Source of the DNA: a bacterium
GTDB lineage: Bacteria; SZUA-182; DTGQ01
Direction: 5' to 3'
DNA: 64,000 nt
NCBI GenBank assembly: GCA_023512255.1
Contig: JAILZY010000010.1
Span: 1-64,000 of the forward strand
Of the stretch, positions 9,801-18,706 are shown one piece after another (position 1 is the first letter of the stretch; each line of letters starts with the position of its first letter). The notes under the pieces were generated by a model that made no database searches, had not been told where the DNA came from, and was given only the letters and a program-made list of their open reading frames with translations. The position numbers and the translations under genes were made by a program.

Positions 9801-10232
9801 GGACAGGTGCTCTATACAGGGAAGGATTTTGTGATTATTGACTTTGAAGGCGAGCCAGCTAGATCTTTGAGCGAGAGGCGCATCAAACGATCCCCCTTGC
9901 GGGATGTGGCAGGTATGCTAAGATCACTTCATTATGCAGCCTACACCGCTCTGCTGAAAAAAGCCCTGATCAGGGCCGAGGATCGGATACAGCTTGAGCC
10001 CTGGGCCGAGCTGTGGTACAAATATAGCGGAGGCACTTTTCTAAGATCATATCTTGATACGGCCAAGGGGGCGCCTTTTATCCCCCAGGAAAGAAATGAG
10101 CTGCGGATCATGCTCGATGCCTTTCTCCTCGATAAGGCGATTTATGAGATTGGATATGAATTAAATAATCGGCCTGATTGGGTAGCTATCCCCTTGAGAG
10201 GAGTAAAACGATTGCTTGAGGAAAAAGAGTAA
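6891..10232 (+). CDS. treS: Trehalose synthase - maltokinase fusion
   Basis: Residues about 1-550 form a GH13 trehalose synthase that interconverts trehalose and maltose: DPLWYKDAVIYELHVRAFYD at the start, nucleophile region GLRLDAVPYL, acid/base region LLAEANQWPED, and LRNHDELTLEMV. Residues about 590-1113 form a maltokinase (Pep2-like) that makes maltose-1-phosphate: IHGDYHLGQVLYT and FVIIDFEGEP are its kinase motifs. Such fusions are known. The usual next enzyme, GlgE, is not in the window, but branching enzyme GlgB follows about 170 bp downstream, so the pair fits trehalose-to-glucan metabolism. GAGGA directly abuts the ATG, an unusually tight ribosome site. Confidence 0.95.
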   Translation: MELISLQKTAYLEDDPLWYKDAVIYELHVRAFYDSNGDGIGDFPGLTQKLDHLENLGITAIWLLPFYPSPLRDDGYDIANYFDVHPDYGTLRDFKEFLKEAHRRGIRVITELVLNHTSDQHEWFQRARRAKPGSKWRNFYVWDSPQKYQDARIIFKDFETSNWAWDPLAKTYYWHRFYSHQPDLNYDHPPVQKAMLRVIDYWLNMGVDGLRLDAVPYLFEREGTNCENLPETFEFLKKLRAHIDSRFKGRMLLAEANQWPEDAVNYFGQGDECHMAFHFPLMPRMFMAIRMENRYPIIEILDQTPPIPDVCQWALFLRNHDELTLEMVTDEERDYMYRIYAKDRTARINLGIRRRLAPLLENDRRKIELMNFLLLSLPGTPVIYYGDEIGMGDNYYLGDRNGVRTPMQWSGDRNAGFSRANPQKLYLPVIIDPEYHYEAVNVENQDRSQSSLLWWMRHFIAMRNNFKAFGRGRIEFLYPENMKILAFIRQYQDENILVVVNLSRHPQLVELDLSKYAGYVPVEAFSKNPFLAIREHHPYALTLGSYGYYLFLLERQKEGGEVRATRALPQIQVSRKWEMLFEGKAKEVLEEEILPLFLKNARWFGGKMRRIQQVKIVKDISVGKTPPATHLLFLEVQYTEGVPDMYLLPLSFAQEDQGQKIIEESPQGVIAKLAVDETRGIIYDGLYSPKFRHDLLMMVVKRLKVKDKEGELAAYPGKALRDFIRREQIPSESQVLRAEQSNSSILYGNKFFLKLFRRLEEGMNSELEMLWFLTEKLSFPHVPPFAGVIEYRKPKAEPLILAIVQGFVPNAGDAWSYTLDALEGYFGMVLSKVGEIQELPKAPASPLEAAYQEIPPLFQELMSAYLDMISILGKRTAELHLALASDPENPHFALEPYSLLHQRAVYQSLQTGALHTLQLLEKSLSVLPAEERKLAEEILSSKKQVISKFKAILQKKICSGKIRIHGDYHLGQVLYTGKDFVIIDFEGEPARSLSERRIKRSPLRDVAGMLRSLHYAAYTALLKKALIRAEDRIQLEPWAELWYKYSGGTFLRSYLDTAKGAPFIPQERNELRIMLDAFLLDKAIYEIGYELNNRPDWVAIPLRGVKRLLEEKE

Positions 10233-10235
10233 AAA

Positions 10236-10382
10236 GGGGAAAACCCTTTTGAAAAAGGGTTTTCCCCTTGTAACCCCTTTCCTAAAACTTTAATAACTAT
10301 AGTTATTAAAGTTTTAGGAGGATGGTTTGGAAGGAACCCTTTTTCAAAAGGGTTCCTTCCAAAGAATAAGGGTTCCTTCCAA
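10236..10382. repeat. Palindromic repeat family C, copy 2 (full)
   Basis: It begins 3 bp after the treS stop. Order: hairpin X with GGGGAAAACCC/GGGTTTTCCCC arms (10236-10267), a central palindrome CCTAAAACTTTAAT / ATTAAAGTTTTAGG, then hairpin Y with GGAAGGAACCC/GGGTTCCTTCC arms (10329-10360), and an extra GGGTTCCTTCC tail to 10382. It fills the treS-glgB gap and could attenuate transcription or stabilise the upstream mRNA. Confidence 0.8.
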
Positions 10383-10402
10383 AAATATAGTGGAGATTAG
10401 AT

Positions 10403-12409
10403 GTGGAGAGAGTGAGTCTTTTAACTGAGAATGATATTTATTTATTTAGGGAAGGGAGCCATTTTAGGCTTTATGAGAAGCTTGGCTCGCATTTGCTCAC
10501 TGTTGATGGAACCAGTGGAGTTTACTTTGCAGTCTGGGCTCCGAATGCTGAGCAGGTTACAGTGATGGGAAAATTCAACGACTGGAACCCTGACTCCCAT
10601 CCCTTGGCCCTGCGAGCGGATGGCTCAGGGATTTGGGAGGTGTTTATTCCGGGGATCGCTCACGGAACTCCTTATAAGTACCATATCAGATCAAGGTATG
10701 AAAACTACCGCGCTGATAAGGGAGACCCATTTGCTTTCTTTTGGGAGCCTGCCCCAGAGACAGCCTCGGTAGTCTGGGACTTAAAGTATGAGTGGGCAGA
10801 CAGTGATTGGATGAAAAACCGCAGCCAGGCCAATGCTCTCAATGCGCCTATAGCTATCTACGAAGTGCATCTTGGATCGTGGAGGCGGCATCCAGAAGAT
10901 GGAGGCCGACCACTCACCTATCGGGAGATAGCCGAGCCCCTGGCTGATTATGTCAAGAAGATGGGGTTTACTCACGTTGAGTTTCTGCCGATTATGGAGC
11001 ATCCCTTCTATGGCTCCTGGGGATATCAGATCGTCGGCTTTTTTGCTCCTACCAGCAGATTCGGCACTCCTCAGGATTTTATGTATCTGATCGATTATCT
11101 CCACCAGCGCGGGATAGGGGTTATCCTTGACTGGGTGCCTTCGCATTTTCCCGATAATATCCAGGGGTTGGTCTACTTTGATGGTACGCATCTTTATGAG
11201 CATGCTGATCCGCGAAAGGGATTCCATCCCGAATGGAAGAGCTATATCTTTAACTATGGTCGCCACGAGGTCAGGGCGTTTCTGATTAGCTTTGCGCTCT
11301 TTTGGTTTGACCGCTACCATATTGATGGCATCAGGGTAGATGCCGTAGCCTCCATGCTCTACCTTGACTATGCCCGGAAAGAGGGCGAGTGGATCCCGAA
11401 TGAGTATGGCGGCAAGGAGAATATCGAAGCCATTAGCTTTATCAAACGGCTGAATGAGGCTATCTACCGGGCCTACCCTGATGTTCAGACCATAGCTGAA
11501 GAGTCAACCGCCTGGCCGATGGTTTCTCGGCCGATTTATATCGGAGGGTTAGGGTTTGGCCTAAAATGGAACATGGGCTGGATGCATGATACTCTGTCTT
11601 ATTTTTCCAAAGACCCTGTCTATCGAAAGTATCATCATAATCAGTTGACCTTCAGCATCTGGTATGCTTTCTGGGAAAACTTTGTTCTGCCCCTCTCTCA
11701 TGATGAAGTGGTCTATGGGAAAGGCTCTCTACTTAGCAAAATGCCTGGGGATGATTGGCAGAAATTCGCTAATCTGCGCCTTTTGCTAGGTTATATGTAT
11801 GCTCATCCGGGCAAAAAGCTCTTGTTTATGGGCGGAGAGTTCGCCCAGTGGCGAGAGTGGAACCATGATGAAAGCCTTGAGTGGCATCTTCTGGCATATT
11901 TTCCCCATCAAGGGGTGCAGAGGTGGGTCGAAGACCTAAATCACCGCTATGCTTCAGAGCCTGCACTCTATGAGCTTGACTTTAGCAGCCAAGGGTTTGA
12001 ATGGGTAGATTTTCATGATGCTGAATCAAGTGTAATTAGCTTTATCAGGCGGGGGAAAACAACCCTTGATCAGATCTTAGTAGTCTGCAATTTCACTCCA
12101 GTGCCTAGAGAAAATTACCTAGTGGGAGTGCCGCAAGGCGGCCTCTGGAAAGAGATCCTAAACAGCGATGCCACGATTTATGGCGGAAGCGGCTGGGGGA
12201 ATTTCGGTCAAGTCGAGGCTACCCCATTTCCTGCTCATGGTCGGAACTACTCTCTGTCGCTGGTGCTGCCCCCTCTTGGCATTATTTTCCTCAAGAAAGA
12301 GGCAGGAGAACCAGAGGTTAAGGCGGAAGGAGAGCTTGCAGAGCTAGGAGAGGTTGCTGTGCCGGAGCAAAAGGAGCAAGAAGCGCCGGAAAATGAAGGC
12401 TGTGAGTGA
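10403..12409 (+). CDS. glgB: 1,4-alpha-glucan branching enzyme
   Basis: Transfers alpha-1,4 chains to form alpha-1,6 branches in glycogen. The N-terminal CBM48 domain contains [12 protein letters not shown]. The GH13_9 catalytic core has [20 protein letters not shown], nucleophile region [15 protein letters not shown], acid/base IAEESTAWP and [13 protein letters not shown]. The last 35 residues are a Glu/Ala-rich tail beyond the normal end. Start is the GTG at 10403 or the nearby GTG at 10412; no in-frame ATG fits the conserved [13 protein letters not shown] start. Its stop overlaps the first possible start of the endonuclease V gene. Confidence 0.96.
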   Translation: MERVSLLTENDIYLFREGSHFRLYEKLGSHLLTVDGTSGVYFAVWAPNAEQVTVMGKFNDWNPDSHPLALRADGSGIWEVFIPGIAHGTPYKYHIRSRYENYRADKGDPFAFFWEPAPETASVVWDLKYEWADSDWMKNRSQANALNAPIAIYEVHLGSWRRHPEDGGRPLTYREIAEPLADYVKKMGFTHVEFLPIMEHPFYGSWGYQIVGFFAPTSRFGTPQDFMYLIDYLHQRGIGVILDWVPSHFPDNIQGLVYFDGTHLYEHADPRKGFHPEWKSYIFNYGRHEVRAFLISFALFWFDRYHIDGIRVDAVASMLYLDYARKEGEWIPNEYGGKENIEAISFIKRLNEAIYRAYPDVQTIAEESTAWPMVSRPIYIGGLGFGLKWNMGWMHDTLSYFSKDPVYRKYHHNQLTFSIWYAFWENFVLPLSHDEVVYGKGSLLSKMPGDDWQKFANLRLLLGYMYAHPGKKLLFMGGEFAQWREWNHDESLEWHLLAYFPHQGVQRWVEDLNHRYASEPALYELDFSSQGFEWVDFHDAESSVISFIRRGKTTLDQILVVCNFTPVPRENYLVGVPQGGLWKEILNSDATIYGGSGWGNFGQVEATPFPAHGRNYSLSLVLPPLGIIFLKKEAGEPEVKAEGELAELGEVAVPEQKEQEAPENEGCE

Positions 12410-12417
12410 GAGAGTGT

Positions 12418-13119
12418 ATGCACTATCAGGATATTCATCCCTGGGCGGTTAGTCCTCAAGAAGCAGCTGAGATTCAACGAAGGCTTAGCCAGATGGTTGA
12501 GTCCCGACCCATTACCAAGCCGATAGCCTTGGTCGCCGGAGCAGATATCTCTTACTCAAAGAGAGATAATCGCCTAGTGGCTGCGGTGGTAGTCATGACC
12601 TTCCCGAAGCTTGAGATCGTAGAGCAGATCGAGGTCGAGGGAGAAACTGCCTTTCCCTATATTCCGGGCTTTCTTAGCTTTCGCGAAGCACCAGCCATGC
12701 TCGAAGCTTTTAGCCGGCTGCGGCATGAGCCTGATGTTATCATGGTTGACGGCCAAGGCATAGCCCATCCACGAGGCTTGGGCCTTGCCTCTCACCTTGG
12801 GGTAATCCTTGACCATCCGACCATTGGTTGCGCCAAGACCAGACTAATTGGAAAATACGCCGAGCCTGGAGAGCAAAAGGGAGAAAGATCTCCTCTCTGG
12901 CAGGGTGGAAAAATAATCGGCATGGTGCTTAGAACTAGACGAGGGACCAAGCCGCTGTTTATCTCCATTGGCCACAAGATCGACCTAGATACAGCAGTGT
13001 CAATAGTTTTGGCCTGTACCAGAGCCTTTCGTCTTCCAGAACCTGTACGACAAGCTCACCTTTTTTGTAAGGGGAAAACCCTTTTGAAAAAGGGTTTTCC
13101 CCTTAAACCCTTTTCCTAA
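12418..13119 (+). CDS. nfi: Endonuclease V, with a repeat-encoded C-terminus
   Basis: Cleaves DNA (or RNA) near deoxyinosine and other deaminated bases. Typical motifs are VAGADISYSKRDNRLVAAVV, IPGFLSFREAPAMLEA, IMVDGQGIAHPRGLGLASHL (metal-binding D and H) and GCAKTRLIGKY. The ordinary fold ends around LPEPVRQAH. The following GKTLLKKGFPLKPFS and the TAA stop are encoded by repeat family C copy 3, so an element has replaced or extended the native C-terminus. ATG 12418 is preferred; a GTG at 12406 overlapping the glgB stop is possible. Operon with glgB is likely. The catalytic core appears intact. Confidence 0.93.
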   Translation: MHYQDIHPWAVSPQEAAEIQRRLSQMVESRPITKPIALVAGADISYSKRDNRLVAAVVVMTFPKLEIVEQIEVEGETAFPYIPGFLSFREAPAMLEAFSRLRHEPDVIMVDGQGIAHPRGLGLASHLGVILDHPTIGCAKTRLIGKYAEPGEQKGERSPLWQGGKIIGMVLRTRRGTKPLFISIGHKIDLDTAVSIVLACTRAFRLPEPVRQAHLFCKGKTLLKKGFPLKPFS

Positions 13120-13191
13120 AACTTTAATTAAATTAATTAAAGTTTTAGGAGGATGGTTTGGAAGGAACCCTTTTTCAAAAGGGTTCCTTCC
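13071..13191. repeat. Palindromic repeat family C, copy 3, partly coding
   Basis: Hairpin X (13071-13102), central palindrome CCTAAAACTTTAATTA / TAATTAAAGTTTTAGG (about 13115-13148) and hairpin Y (13160-13191). Hairpin X and the start of the palindrome are read as codons of the endonuclease V gene, and the stop codon TAA lies in CCTAAAAC. The rest forms the gap before the SAM synthetase gene. Confidence 0.85.
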
Positions 13192-13268
13192 AACTTAATC
13201 CTTTTTCTGCCGATACAAAATCAGAGTAGAATCCAATATTAACCATTAACACTAGGGGTATCTTTTAT

Positions 13269-14513
13269 ATGCCAGCAGCTAGCCAGCCAAGGTCATTATC
13301 CATTCGGATTGGGGAGCGTCTGCCTATGAAGGATCAATCCCTTGAGATTGTGGAAAAGAAAGGGAAGGGGCACCCTGACTCAATCTGCGACTGTCTGATG
13401 GAGGAGGCCTCTTGCGCCTTAGTGCAGCTTTATAAGAAATACACTGGCCGAATCCTCCACTATAATCTCGACAAGGGGCTGCTATCTGCTGGCCAGGCAG
13501 CAGTAGCTTTTGGCGGGGGGAGGATTATCACTCCTCTTCGGATGATCATCGGGGATCGGGCCACGCTTCACTACCTTGGGCAGGAGTTGCCGGTCTGGGA
13601 TACTGTGGTTGAATCAGCCCGCAATTGGATCAGACGAAACCTAAGATATTTTGATCCGGATCAGCATATAACTTTCCAAAGCGGCCTTAATCCTGGATCA
13701 AGGGAGCTTATGGGTATCTTTACGCCAAGTGAAAGACAGGTGCTCAAAGCGAATGATACCTCGGCCACCGTAGGATTTGCTCCCTTCACTCCGACTGAAG
13801 AGCTGGTCGTCTCGCTAGAGCAGTATCTTACCTCAGTCTGTTTCCAGGAAAAATTCCCATCTGCTGGTGAAGATATCAAGATCATGGCTGTCCGATCAGA
13901 TCAAGCGTTAGACCTGACCATTGCCCTGGCTATGGTGGACCGCTTCATAGCCAGTGAGAGTGACTACTTTGATCAGAAGGAAGCTATAAGACGGTCCATA
14001 GCTGACTTTGTCCGCTCCCGCTTTGATGCCTCCCCTTTGCAGATCCATCTCAATACCCTGGATGAGCGGGGGAGGGGTGAGGATGGAATTTACATTACAG
14101 TAACCGGAACATCTGCCGAGCAGGGTGACAGCGGACAGGTTGGTCGGGGAAACCAGGTGAGCGGCCTTATTTGCCTGATGCGGCCGCAGAGCGGTGAGGC
14201 TTCAGCCGGAAAAAATCCCATCAGCCATGTAGGGAAAATTTATAATTATCTGGCTCATATATTGGCTGCTGATATTTATCAGCACTTTGAAGAAGCAGGG
14301 GAGGTTATGGTTTGGTTAGCCAGCCGAATCGGAGAGCCGATTGATCGGCCGGCACTGGTTGCGGTTGAGCTCATTCCCCAGAAGGGGAAGAAGCTGGCTG
14401 CTGGCTACCAGAAGGTTATTGCCTGGCGGGTAGAGCAGCATTTGGAAGGAATTGCCGATCTTTCCCAGAAGCTGATTTTGGGGGAGGTATCTTTATCTCA
14501 TCTTTCATTCTGA
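13269..14513 (+). CDS. mat: S-adenosylmethionine synthetase, archaeal type
   Basis: Makes S-adenosylmethionine from methionine and ATP. It belongs to the archaeal AdoMet synthetase family (PF01941 type), not bacterial MetK: VEKKGKGHPDSICDCLMEEA near the N-terminus, HYNLDKGLLSAGQAAVAFGG, and GDSGQVGRGNQVSGLICLMR. The 414-residue length is normal for the family. The type is sporadic in bacteria and suggests ancient transfer from archaea, though codon use does not stand out by eye. The preceding gap holds repeat C, so this gene probably has its own promoter. Confidence 0.94.
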   Translation: MPAASQPRSLSIRIGERLPMKDQSLEIVEKKGKGHPDSICDCLMEEASCALVQLYKKYTGRILHYNLDKGLLSAGQAAVAFGGGRIITPLRMIIGDRATLHYLGQELPVWDTVVESARNWIRRNLRYFDPDQHITFQSGLNPGSRELMGIFTPSERQVLKANDTSATVGFAPFTPTEELVVSLEQYLTSVCFQEKFPSAGEDIKIMAVRSDQALDLTIALAMVDRFIASESDYFDQKEAIRRSIADFVRSRFDASPLQIHLNTLDERGRGEDGIYITVTGTSAEQGDSGQVGRGNQVSGLICLMRPQSGEASAGKNPISHVGKIYNYLAHILAADIYQHFEEAGEVMVWLASRIGEPIDRPALVAVELIPQKGKKLAAGYQKVIAWRVEQHLEGIADLSQKLILGEVSLSHLSF

Positions 14514-14516
14514 CCG

Positions 14517-14547
14517 TAATATCCAAGCATCTTCTAATATCCAAGCA
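14517..14547. repeat. Short intergenic direct repeat
   Basis: TAATATCCAAGCA occurs at 14517-14529 and 14535-14547, just after the SAM synthetase gene. It is one of many such duplications in this window. Confidence 0.7.
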
Positions 14548-14626
14548 GCCCTACTACCTTGCTCATCGTGAACTTGTCGATAAAAGGACGAATAAGAATC
14601 AAAAAGGCAGTTACTTAAGGTTCAAG

Positions 14627-16399
14627 ATGAGGAAGGGTATGAAAATCGATCTAGGGCCATCAATACCGATCCAGCAATTGTCAAAAGCCATCCATAAGAC
14701 ACCGGAAGAAATTGAAAACTCTCTGCGGGGCAGGGGAAAAGTGCTCAGAGCTGGAGATGGCCTAAAGGTTGATCAGGCTATCTGGATTGCCGAGCAGGAG
14801 GGTTTTAGGGTCAGGATCTTGAGCCGGGGCAAGGAGGAGGCTCTATCCATAGAGCCGGAGAAAAAGTCGCTGATTCAGCCTCGGCCTCCGGTTGTAACAG
14901 TCATGGGGCATGTGGATCATGGCAAAACCGTTCTCCTTGATGCCATTCGGCATACTAACCTGGCTAGCCAGGAGCCGGGTGCTATAACCCAGCATATTGG
15001 AGCCTACAAAATTCATTTGCCGGGCGGAGATATTGTCTTTTTGGACACTCCTGGACATGAGGCCTTTGCAGCTATGAGGGCCAGAGGTGCCCAGCTGACA
15101 GATATTGTGGTCCTGGTTGTGGCCGCGGATGAGGGGGTTAAGCCTCAGACTATTGAGGCGGTGCAGCATGCCCAGGCGGCACGGGTTCCCATAATCGTAG
15201 CTGTGAATAAGATCGACAAGCCCCAAGCCAATCCCGCTCGCGTCAGGGAGGAGCTAGCTCAATATGGGCTGATCCCTGAGGAGTGGCAAGGTGAGACCAT
15301 TTATGTGGATATTTCGGCCAAGTATCATCAAAACCTGGATAAGCTGCTTGAGATGATTTTGCTTTTGTCTGAGATGATGGAACTTAAGGCTGACCAGAGC
15401 AGAGCGGCTCGAGGAACGGTTTTAGAAAGTAGAATCGATCCGCAGCTTGGCCCGACAGCAACCGTCCTGGTTCAGGATGGAACCTTGAGGATTCGGGATT
15501 TTTTTGTCTGCGGCCAGACCTTTGGCCGGGTTAGACTAATGATGAATGAGTGGGGCAAGCGGATGGAGACAGCTCCTCCTTCGACTCCGGTTCAGATTTC
15601 CTCCTTTTCTCAGGTCCCAAGAGCCGGTGATCCCTTTTTGGTTATCTCCGGCGAGAAAGAAGCTAGAAAACTGGCTGATCTAATTGGCAGGCAGGAGCAG
15701 GGGGCAAAGAGACTAAGACCAAGGCCAACCACTCTGGAGGAGGTTCAGCGGGAAATCCGAAAGGAGGCCATCCCTGAGCTGCCGATTGTTCTAAAAGTGG
15801 ATGTTTACGGATCCTTGCAGCCCATTGTTCAGTCTTTGCAGAGCCTAGCCATCCCTGGGGCCAGGATAACCATAATTCATAGCGGAGTGGGAGCAATCAG
15901 CGAATCGGATGTACTCTTGGCCTCAGCGACTTCTGAACGCGGGATCATCATCGGCTTTAATGTCAAGCCAGACAGCAAAGCCGAGCTCCTTGCCCGTCAG
16001 GAGCGAGTCGACATCCGGCTATACAGTGTCATCTATGATTTGATCAATGAGGTTAGCAGACTGGCTCAAGGGCTGGTCATTCCCCGCTACCGGGAAGAGA
16101 TTATTGGCCGGGGTGAGGTGATTCGGGTTTTCCACATTCCCAAGGTGGGTGTTGTAGCTGGCTGCCTTGTTCAGGAAGGGAAATTTGTCAAGGGCCGCCA
16201 GGGTAGAGTGATTCGCCGAGGGATTATTATCCACACCGGTGAGATCGTTTCCCTGAAGCACTATGATCAGTTTGTAGATGAAATTGGCCAGGGGAAGACC
16301 TGTGGTCTGATGCTATCTCGGGGGTTTACCCGCTATCAGGTCAAGGATCAGGTTGAAGTTTTTATCAGAGAAGAATTACCCAAAGGAGGAGAAGAGTGA
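14627..16399 (+). CDS. infB: Translation initiation factor IF-2, short form
   Basis: GTPase that delivers initiator tRNA to the ribosome. Residues about 10-70 are a single IF2_N domain. The G domain has [30 protein letters not shown] and VNKIDKP; domains II-IV follow. At 590 residues it lacks the long Lys/Ala-rich N-terminal region of most bacterial IF-2. G1 reads GKTVLLD where GKTSLLD is usual, and the switch I region reads [10 protein letters not shown] in place of [10 protein letters not shown]. The gene is outside the usual nusA-infB-rbfA context. It could be the sole IF-2 or a divergent paralogue. AAGG lies 6 nt before the ATG. Confidence 0.93.
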   Translation: MRKGMKIDLGPSIPIQQLSKAIHKTPEEIENSLRGRGKVLRAGDGLKVDQAIWIAEQEGFRVRILSRGKEEALSIEPEKKSLIQPRPPVVTVMGHVDHGKTVLLDAIRHTNLASQEPGAITQHIGAYKIHLPGGDIVFLDTPGHEAFAAMRARGAQLTDIVVLVVAADEGVKPQTIEAVQHAQAARVPIIVAVNKIDKPQANPARVREELAQYGLIPEEWQGETIYVDISAKYHQNLDKLLEMILLLSEMMELKADQSRAARGTVLESRIDPQLGPTATVLVQDGTLRIRDFFVCGQTFGRVRLMMNEWGKRMETAPPSTPVQISSFSQVPRAGDPFLVISGEKEARKLADLIGRQEQGAKRLRPRPTTLEEVQREIRKEAIPELPIVLKVDVYGSLQPIVQSLQSLAIPGARITIIHSGVGAISESDVLLASATSERGIIIGFNVKPDSKAELLARQERVDIRLYSVIYDLINEVSRLAQGLVIPRYREEIIGRGEVIRVFHIPKVGVVAGCLVQEGKFVKGRQGRVIRRGIIIHTGEIVSLKHYDQFVDEIGQGKTCGLMLSRGFTRYQVKDQVEVFIREELPKGGEE

Positions 16400-16465
16400 A
16401 CTTTCTGTTGAATAGAGCTGTTCGATGCCCTATAATAATCTAAGTTGCGCTCGAAATCATCGACC

Positions 16466-16507
16466 GCTTCTTTTCAAGTAAGAGAGGCTTCTTTTCAGGT
16501 AAGAAGA
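16466..16507. repeat. 21-bp tandem duplication carrying a ribosome site
   Basis: GCTTCTTTTCAAGTAAGAGAG (16466-16486) is followed at once by a near copy beginning at 16487. The second copy and the bases after it supply the AAGAGAGGA ribosome site of the Nudix gene. Confidence 0.7.
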
Positions 16508-16512
16508 GAGGA

Positions 16513-17067
16513 TTGAGAGATTTGGCCAGGACAGAGAAAGAGGCTGATGAATACCTTGAGATTGTAAACCAGCAGGGAGAAATTGTAGGCCGCGCTCTGT
16601 GCTCTGTCTGCCACGGCCATCCTGAGCTGATTCACCGGGTGAGCCATGTTTTGGTGTTTAATGAGGCTGGCCTGATACTGCTGCAAAAAAGATCGGCAAG
16701 CAAAGATATCCAACCTGGCAAATGGGACAGCTCTGTAGGCGGTCATCTAGCCATTGGCGAGACATTTGAGGAGGCGGCCTATCGGGAGATGGCGGAGGAG
16801 CTGTCCATTAGGAATGTTCCTATTTTTTTCTTGTATGATTATCTCATTCGAACCCCGATGGAAACAGAACTGGTGAGAACCTTCTCTTGCTGTTTTAACG
16901 GGCCGATCTTTTTCAATGAGGAGGAAATAGAAGAGGTGAGGTTCTGGGACCTTGAGTATCTTTACTCACAGATTGAGACAGACCTTTTTACTCCTCATCT
17001 AAGAGAAGAAATATACAGGTATTTTCCCTGGAAAAAGTTGATTAATCGATCATGGGAAAAGGAATGA
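16513..17067 (+). CDS. Nudix hydrolase, IDI-like
   Basis: Predicted Nudix enzyme of the isopentenyl-diphosphate-isomerase-like group, here more probably a nucleotide or coenzyme pyrophosphohydrolase. The Nudix box starts GGHLAIGETFEEAA (about residues 76-89) and continues REMAEEL; the usual glycine after the EE pair region is absent. LQKRSASKDIQPGKWDSSVG is typical of this subgroup. The start is a TTG at 16513 behind AAGAGAGGA. The next gene starts 4 bp after the stop, so the two are probably co-transcribed. Substrate unknown. Confidence 0.85.
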   Translation: MRDLARTEKEADEYLEIVNQQGEIVGRALCSVCHGHPELIHRVSHVLVFNEAGLILLQKRSASKDIQPGKWDSSVGGHLAIGETFEEAAYREMAEELSIRNVPIFFLYDYLIRTPMETELVRTFSCCFNGPIFFNEEEIEEVRFWDLEYLYSQIETDLFTPHLREEIYRYFPWKKLINRSWEKE

Positions 17068-17071
17068 GAAG

Positions 17072-17878
17072 ATGCTCTTTCATACATTTTTGCACATTCC
17101 GGGTGTTGGAGACCGAATCGAGCAGATGCTTTGGCGTAACCGTATCTTTACTTGGGATGATTTTCTTGAATCTCCACTCAGTCAACGGTTGGTTGGCCGA
17201 AGATACAGGACTATGGTGAAATACATCGAAAGATCGAAGCAGCATCAGGATAATGTTTACTTTTTTAAAAAACTCCTCCCCTCACGGGAGTTGTGGAGAC
17301 TTTTCCATCACTTTCGTGAGCGGGCAGCCTGCCTCGACATCGAATCAATCTATGTCAATTCTTCTCATCAGGTTACGGTTATTGGTCTTTATGGCCAAAA
17401 CCAGATGAAAAGTTTTGTCAATGGACAAAATATTGAAGATTTTAAAGATGAAATCGCTCGCTATGACCTCCTGATCACCTATAACGGGGTCTGTTTCGAT
17501 CTGCCGGTGTTACGACAGCAATTTAAGATGAGTTTCCCCCATGTTCATGTTGACCTGCGCTTTTTTCTAAAGCGCCTGGGGTATACTGGAGGGCTTAAGG
17601 GGATTGAGCGGGAATTTGGCATTATTCGGCCTGATGAGGTCAAGGGGCTTTCTGGCTATGATGCTGTTCTACTTTGGAAAAAGTATCAGAAGGGAAATCA
17701 GCAGGCGCTCTCTACCCTGCTGCAATATAATACCCATGATACTCAAAACCTGTACTACCTGATGGCCAGATCCTATGAGCTGATGTTCAGGAGAATCTTC
17801 GCCGGGCATGACCACAGCTTTACTCTGGGACCTGAAGAAACCACCATTGCTTGCCTGCCTACCTGTCGTCAGAGTTAA
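17072..17878 (+). CDS. RNase H-like 3'-5' exonuclease domain protein (YprB-like)
   Basis: Predicted nuclease of the RNase_H_2 (YprB) family. The DEDD-type acidic residues are visible: CLDIES (about residue 90), LLITYNGVCFDLPVLRQQF (about 130) and QYNTHDTQNLYYL (about 225). The N-terminal 80 residues include a helix-hairpin-helix-like HIPGVGDRIEQMLW, a common DNA-contacting feature. It is cotranscribed with the Nudix gene and converges on hisF with only 21 bp between the stops. Substrate unknown; a role in nucleic acid repair or turnover is inferred. Confidence 0.8.
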   Translation: MLFHTFLHIPGVGDRIEQMLWRNRIFTWDDFLESPLSQRLVGRRYRTMVKYIERSKQHQDNVYFFKKLLPSRELWRLFHHFRERAACLDIESIYVNSSHQVTVIGLYGQNQMKSFVNGQNIEDFKDEIARYDLLITYNGVCFDLPVLRQQFKMSFPHVHVDLRFFLKRLGYTGGLKGIEREFGIIRPDEVKGLSGYDAVLLWKKYQKGNQQALSTLLQYNTHDTQNLYYLMARSYELMFRRIFAGHDHSFTLGPEETTIACLPTCRQS

Positions 17879-17899
17879 ACGGGGCCTTCATTTCAAAGA

Positions 17900-18658
17900 T
17901 CACATCCTTACTGGAATGCCCCGCTCTTTCAGATATGCCTTGGCTTGATGAATAGTATAGGTACGGTAGTGAAAGATAGAGGCGGCTAGCACCGCATCTG
18001 CCCTGCCTTTGACTAAGGCCTGGTAGAGGTGCTCAAGGGTGCCTGCTCCGCCAGAGGCGATGACCGGGATATTTACCCCCTCAGACACGCTGCGAGTCAG
18101 CTCAAGGTCATATCCGGTTTGCTGTCCATCCTGATCCATACTGGTTAGGAGGATTTCGCCAGCTCCAAGGGATTCAACCTCCTTTGCCCAGTCCACGGCA
18201 TCAAGCCCACGGGCCACTCGGCCGCCGTGAGTGTATACCTCCCAGGAGCAAGGCCCGCTCCTTTTGGCATCTATAGCTACCACAATGCACTGACTGCCAA
18301 AGTATTCGGCTGCTTGGCGAACAAGCTGTGGGTTATCGACTGCTGAGGTATTGAGTGAAATTTTGTCCGCTCCAGCCTTCAACAGCCGCTCGATATCTTT
18401 GAGGCTGCGGATTCCACCGCCAATGGTCAGGGGCATAAATACCATCTCAGAAGTCCTTCTGGCCACATCGATGATGATCTCCCGCTTCTCATGCGAAGCG
18501 GTAATGTCTAAAAAGACAATCTCATCGGCTTCCTCAGCTTCATAAGTTTTGGCCACCTCAACCGGATCTCCCGCATCCCGCAGGTTAACAAAACTGACCC
18601 CCTTGACTACCCGGCCATCCTTGATATCCAGACAGGGAATAATTCTTTTAGCTAGCAT
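17900..18658 (-). CDS. hisF: Imidazole glycerol phosphate synthase subunit HisF
   Basis: Cyclase half of IGP synthase; it uses ammonia delivered by HisH to form IGP and AICAR. Catalytic regions are [19 protein letters not shown] at the start and [18 protein letters not shown], with both essential aspartates present. 252 residues is standard. Last gene of hisC-B-H-A-F. Its ribosome-binding region lies in an imperfect 18-bp tandem duplication (18659-18696). Confidence 0.97.
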   Translation of the reverse strand: MLAKRIIPCLDIKDGRVVKGVSFVNLRDAGDPVEVAKTYEAEEADEIVFLDITASHEKREIIIDVARRTSEMVFMPLTIGGGIRSLKDIERLLKAGADKISLNTSAVDNPQLVRQAAEYFGSQCIVVAIDAKRSGPCSWEVYTHGGRVARGLDAVDWAKEVESLGAGEILLTSMDQDGQQTGYDLELTRSVSEGVNIPVIASGGAGTLEHLYQALVKGRADAVLAASIFHYRTYTIHQAKAYLKERGIPVRM

Positions 18659-18696
18659 AGAGATAATCTATCCTCTGAGAGATAATCCATCCTCTC
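18659..18696. repeat. Tandem duplication in the hisA-hisF gap
   Basis: AGATAATCTATCCTCT and AGATAATCCATCCTCT lie side by side in the 48-bp gap. On the minus strand each copy offers an AGAGGAT ribosome-site-like motif before hisF. Confidence 0.65.
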
Positions 18697-18706
18697 TGGT
18701 CTGGTT

